Source: GCA-003244245 sp963822695
Lineage (GTDB): Bacteria > Actinomycetota > Actinomycetes > Mycobacteriales > Pseudonocardiaceae
Assembly: GCA_963822695.1 (NCBI GenBank)
Contig: CAWGJH010000017.1
Span: 62,001-126,000, forward strand
DNA: 64,000 nucleotides
Reading direction: 5' to 3'
Shown here: in pieces, positions 61,948 to 64,000 of the stretch
Position numbering within the stretch: position 1 is the stretch's first letter
Layout: each line of letters begins with the position of its first letter
Position numbers and translations under genes: made by a program
The notes under the pieces: generated by a model
Told to the model about the DNA's origin: nothing
The model's database searches: none
What the model saw: only the letters and a program-made list of their open reading frames with translations

Positions 61948-62184
61948 TCAGTCGTTGTCCGGCAGGTACTCGTTCTTCTCGTAGTACTTGAGAAGGTCGA
62001 TGAACGTTGGGTAGTCATAGGTGACCAGCTCGTCGCCCTCCCACTTGGCGCCCAGTTCTTCAGCCCACTCCACCTCGTTCAGACCGGGCGGAGCCTCCTG
62101 GGACCAGTGGAACGGCACCATCGTGCTGAACTTGTCACGCCGACCCAGCACCACCCGGTCGCCCTCTGCTTTCGGCGCTGTCAC
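61948..62184 (-). CDS. small acidic hypothetical protein
   Basis: A 78-residue frame from GTG 62184 (TAPKAEGDRVVLGRRDKFST), with WSQEAPPGLNEVEWAEELGA, KWEGDELVTYDYPTFIDLLK and YYEKNEYLPDND. Composition is clearly protein-like (acidic, aromatic), unlike shadows. A longer frame to 62295 is Arg-rich and unlikely. A short start at the ATG in FSTMVPF is possible. Family not recognised. Confidence 0.55.
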   Translation of the reverse strand: MTAPKAEGDRVVLGRRDKFSTMVPFHWSQEAPPGLNEVEWAEELGAKWEGDELVTYDYPTFIDLLKYYEKNEYLPDND

Positions 62185-62347
62185 AGGCACCGATCCTACG
62201 CCCGAGGCTCGGCGACGGCATACCCACATCCGACCCCGTCCTCGCCGCAGGCCAACCCCGCCGTGTGCCATTAGCGTGCCATTAACACCGGTCAACCACG
62301 GTCAACAGCGGTACCCGGTGACCAAGCCTGACCACCGATCGAGGACA

Positions 62348-62413
62348 CTCACGGCGCGGTGAGCACAGCCTTCCAAGCTGGCGATGCTGGTTCGATTCCC
62401 GTCGCCCGCTCCA
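62348..62413 (+). tRNA. 3' part of tRNA-Gly(TCC), probably an attachment-site remnant
   Basis: From a D-arm-like stem (CTCA 62348-62351 with TGAG 62360-62363) the sequence continues through an anticodon arm (CAGC, loop CTTCCAA, GCTG; anticodon TCC at 62372-62374). Then come the T-loop TTCGATT and the 3' acceptor CGCCCGC followed by T and CCA (62411-62413). The 5' acceptor strand GCGGGCG is absent upstream and the T-stem has one mismatch. It is therefore not a working tRNA. A 3' tRNA half at an island edge is the classic trace of an integrated element. Confidence 0.65.
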
Positions 62414-62421
62414 CTCACAAT

Positions 62422-62454
62422 GCCCAGGTTAGAGAGATAATCCTTGACCTGGGC
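62422..62454 (+). terminator. hairpin after the tRNA fragment
   Basis: GCCCAGGT (62422-62429) pairs with ACCTGGGC (62447-62454), 17-nt AT-rich loop. It lies 9 nt after the CCA end, in the place of the original tRNA terminator. Confidence 0.5.
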
Positions 62455-62920
62455 CTCAGCGGTTTCGAGGCGTTCACTCCTTCACGTGCCAGATCACGTG
62501 ACCGGCGCTGGCCCCGGACCGCGTCGTCGCCTGGGGTCGCCTGGCTGCTCAGCAGCATCCTGGGCGACGGTGCTGATCGCCTTGGGCCATCGCCCGGCCC
62601 GGCGGCAGCTACCGGCCGGGTACACCGAACCCGACGCCGACGAGTTGGCCGGACACGTGACCGCGGCCACCGACGAGGTCCACCGCGTCACTGCGGGCCG
62701 CGCTGGTGGGACCAGGCAGCCTGGTCAACCGGGCTATGCCCCGTCTGTGCTGACCCCTCACTATCCCGCCTGTACCCGCCTCACATGCCCACGAACGAAC
62801 TCGGGCGACCGACGGCTGATGATGTGGTCCTCTTGCACGAAATCGGGCGTCGCGGACTCTCCATAGTTCCCAGTTGGTTGCTGTGGTTCCCCAAAGCTGT
62901 GGTTTCCCAGAGGAGACATC
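62455..62920. other. 466-bp region with degenerate coding traces
   Basis: A frame at about 62540-62860 reads LIALGHRPARRQLPAGYTEP then DADELAGHVTAATDEVHRVT, which is protein-like but has no start site and no recognised family. The rest shows nothing. Confidence 0.35.
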
Positions 62921-63187
62921 GTGTCCAGTGTCATCATCTTGTACGCCGGGTTTGCGATAGCCATGCTCAGAGTCGCACTCATCCATGAGATCGTCGCGCA
63001 AAGAGCCTCGCGGCAGCGGCTCGAACAGGAACTCCACCTCGCTCTGACGCGCATGCTCGCGACAAGCCCACCACACGCCGTGACCGCCACCCAGAATCCC
63101 GACAGCTCAGCCAGCATGCCGGCCGGCCGCTCACATGGTTCGGACAGCGCCGTAACCTCGGTGCAACGAACCCGGAGGATCCGATGA
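62921..63187 (+). CDS. small membrane protein upstream of a sigma factor
   Basis: An 88-residue frame from GTG 62921 with an N-terminal hydrophobic helix (SSVIILYAGFAIAMLRVALI), a basic helix (RASRQRLEQELHLALTRM) and a Ser-rich tail. A GGAGA lies 7 nt upstream. Its stop overlaps the sigma-factor ATG by four bases (ATGA), suggesting an operon; a regulatory partner is possible but not shown. Confidence 0.6.
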   Translation: MSSVIILYAGFAIAMLRVALIHEIVAQRASRQRLEQELHLALTRMLATSPPHAVTATQNPDSSASMPAGRSHGSDSAVTSVQRTRRIR

Positions 63188-64000
63188 GCCGCCCTGACTA
63201 CGAGGAATATGCGGAGTTCTTCAGGCAGGAATACCCGAAGCTGGTGAAGTTTGTCCTCGGTCGGGGAATGAGCCTGTCCGATGCCGAGGATGTGGCACAG
63301 ACGGTGTTCATGCGGGTGTTCACCCGATGGGCCACGGTGCAAAAGCCACGCGCCTACCTTTACCAGGCCGCGAGGCATGAGGCTGCCGCACTCGCGCAGC
63401 GACAGCGCCGTCACCTGGACACGCCCCTGCGCCGGGCGGCCAGTCACGTTGAGCGCTCCGCCGAAGACGTGTACCACCAACGCGACGTCGGCATCGTGCG
63501 GGACAGCCTGATTGTCCTGCCCTCAGGACAACGGGAGGTCATGGCCAGGGTCTGCGCGGGTCACCGAACCAACGAGATCGCCGAGGTGCTCGGCACCTCG
63601 ACGTCAACCGTCCGGTCGAACCTGCGACACGGGCGTGAAACGCTCCGCCCCCTCCTTCACGGTGACCGACAAAATCTCCACCGGCGGGTCGGAGAGCGGC
63701 TGTACGAGGCGTATCAGTGCGGGGACCCATTGCCGGACGCGCCGCGACTGATGATCCTCCAAGCATGGGACGAGGCGAAGGCCCACAAGGTGAATCCCCA
63801 GCGTGGCACCGACGTAGATCCGCTCGGTTGGGACGAGGTGAAGCGCCGCCGCCGCGAATCCCCGATCGCCACCTGCCCGTGGGCACTGGACGCGCTAGCC
63901 GAGCTTGGGAAGACCACCCGACAGATGATGGTGGTGGTCAACGTAGACGGCGTGGTGCTGTGCCGGGGCGGCGACCGGGGGGTACTACGCCTCGCCGACC
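63184..64000 (+). CDS. ECF-like sigma factor with C-terminal extension, 3' end outside window
   Basis: From ATG 63184 the frame is open to the window end. Region 2: YEEYAEFFRQEYPKLVKFVL, MSLSDAEDVAQTVFMRVFTR, KPRAYLYQAARHEAAALAQR. Region 4: SLIVLPSGQREVMARVCAGH, RTNEIAEVLGTSTSTVRSNL. After residue 150 a further domain of at least 120 residues follows (RVGERLYEAYQCGDPLPDAP; WDEVKRRRRESPIATCPWAL; MMVVVNVDGVVLCRGG), longer than a plain ECF factor. Such extensions can replace an anti-sigma factor as the control module. Confidence 0.82.
   Translation, partial: MSRPDYEEYAEFFRQEYPKLVKFVLGRGMSLSDAEDVAQTVFMRVFTRWATVQKPRAYLYQAARHEAAALAQRQRRHLDTPLRRAASHVERSAEDVYHQRDVGIVRDSLIVLPSGQREVMARVCAGHRTNEIAEVLGTSTSTVRSNLRHGRETLRPLLHGDRQNLHRRVGERLYEAYQCGDPLPDAPRLMILQAWDEAKAHKVNPQRGTDVDPLGWDEVKRRRRESPIATCPWALDALAELGKTTRQMMVVVNVDGVVLCRGGDRGVLRLAD

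Noticed and set aside
62348..62413. Functional tRNA-Gly
   Set aside because: The 5' acceptor strand is absent and the T-stem has a mismatch.

Overview
The window is high-GC actinobacterial DNA. The gene set and order (GH13 glucosidase, group II truncated haemoglobin, HNH protein, DUF5130-like protein, pepN, mycothiol-dependent nitroreductase-like protein; then tig, clpP1, clpP2, clpX, folC, DUF4233, ndk; then rne, rplU, rpmA, obg, proB, proA, nadD) follow the Mycobacterium tuberculosis Rv2471 to Rv2421c backbone closely. The mycothiol-type nitroreductase, RNase E with an IF2_N domain and the AICE-type mobile elements fit a filamentous or Pseudonocardiales-like actinomycete. This placement is inference from family knowledge; no search was run.

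Layout. (1) 1-7,955: chromosomal backbone. (2) 7,936-21,547: an integrated element of the AICE type (actinomycete integrative and conjugative element), bounded by a 42-bp near-perfect direct repeat that begins in the last codons of the nitroreductase gene. Its excisionase and tyrosine integrase look intact. Its FtsK-like transfer gene and Rep gene are broken by several frameshifts. Cargo at its left end includes an H-type lectin gene, a small coupled partner gene, cutA and a tandemly duplicated HTH/TPR regulator. (3) 21,550-30,064: a scrap zone of methyltransferase, TPR, LuxR-ATPase and FemAB-like fragments. It surrounds one coherent locus at 23.4-27.3 kb: a Gly/His/Trp-repeat peptide, a flavin monooxygenase, a DUF5819/SdpA-like protein and an HTTM/SdpB-like membrane protein. 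(4) 30,065-53,113: conserved housekeeping block for protein quality control (tig, clpP1P2, clpX), folate, nucleotide and NAD metabolism (folC, ndk, nadD), RNA turnover and ribosome assembly (rne, rplU, rpmA, obg), and proline synthesis (proB, proA). An ABC-2 exporter, a TIGR03960/TIGR03936 pair and a 53-residue-repeat membrane protein also lie here. (5) 53,114-62,500: a second, more decayed AICE in the opposite orientation. Its transfer gene is fused by deletion to an integrase tail. It is followed by a regulator with a Nudix-like box, an Mrr-type endonuclease, a dead IS4-family transposase beside an NB-ARC fragment, and the 3' part of a tRNA-Gly. (6) 62,921-64,000: a small membrane protein and an ECF-like sigma factor that runs off the window.

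The most interesting candidate for an undescribed system is the 23.4-27.3 kb peptide locus. A 55-residue protein has an acidic leader-like N terminus and a HGW/HGWGW repeat. It sits ahead of a hairpin, an aromatic-type flavin monooxygenase and the pair of proteins (SdpA-like and SdpB-like) that in Bacillus mature the SDP toxin. The second theme is the pair of related integrative elements in different stages of decay, which share a conserved hairpin, a zinc-ribbon gene and a DUF-type gene.
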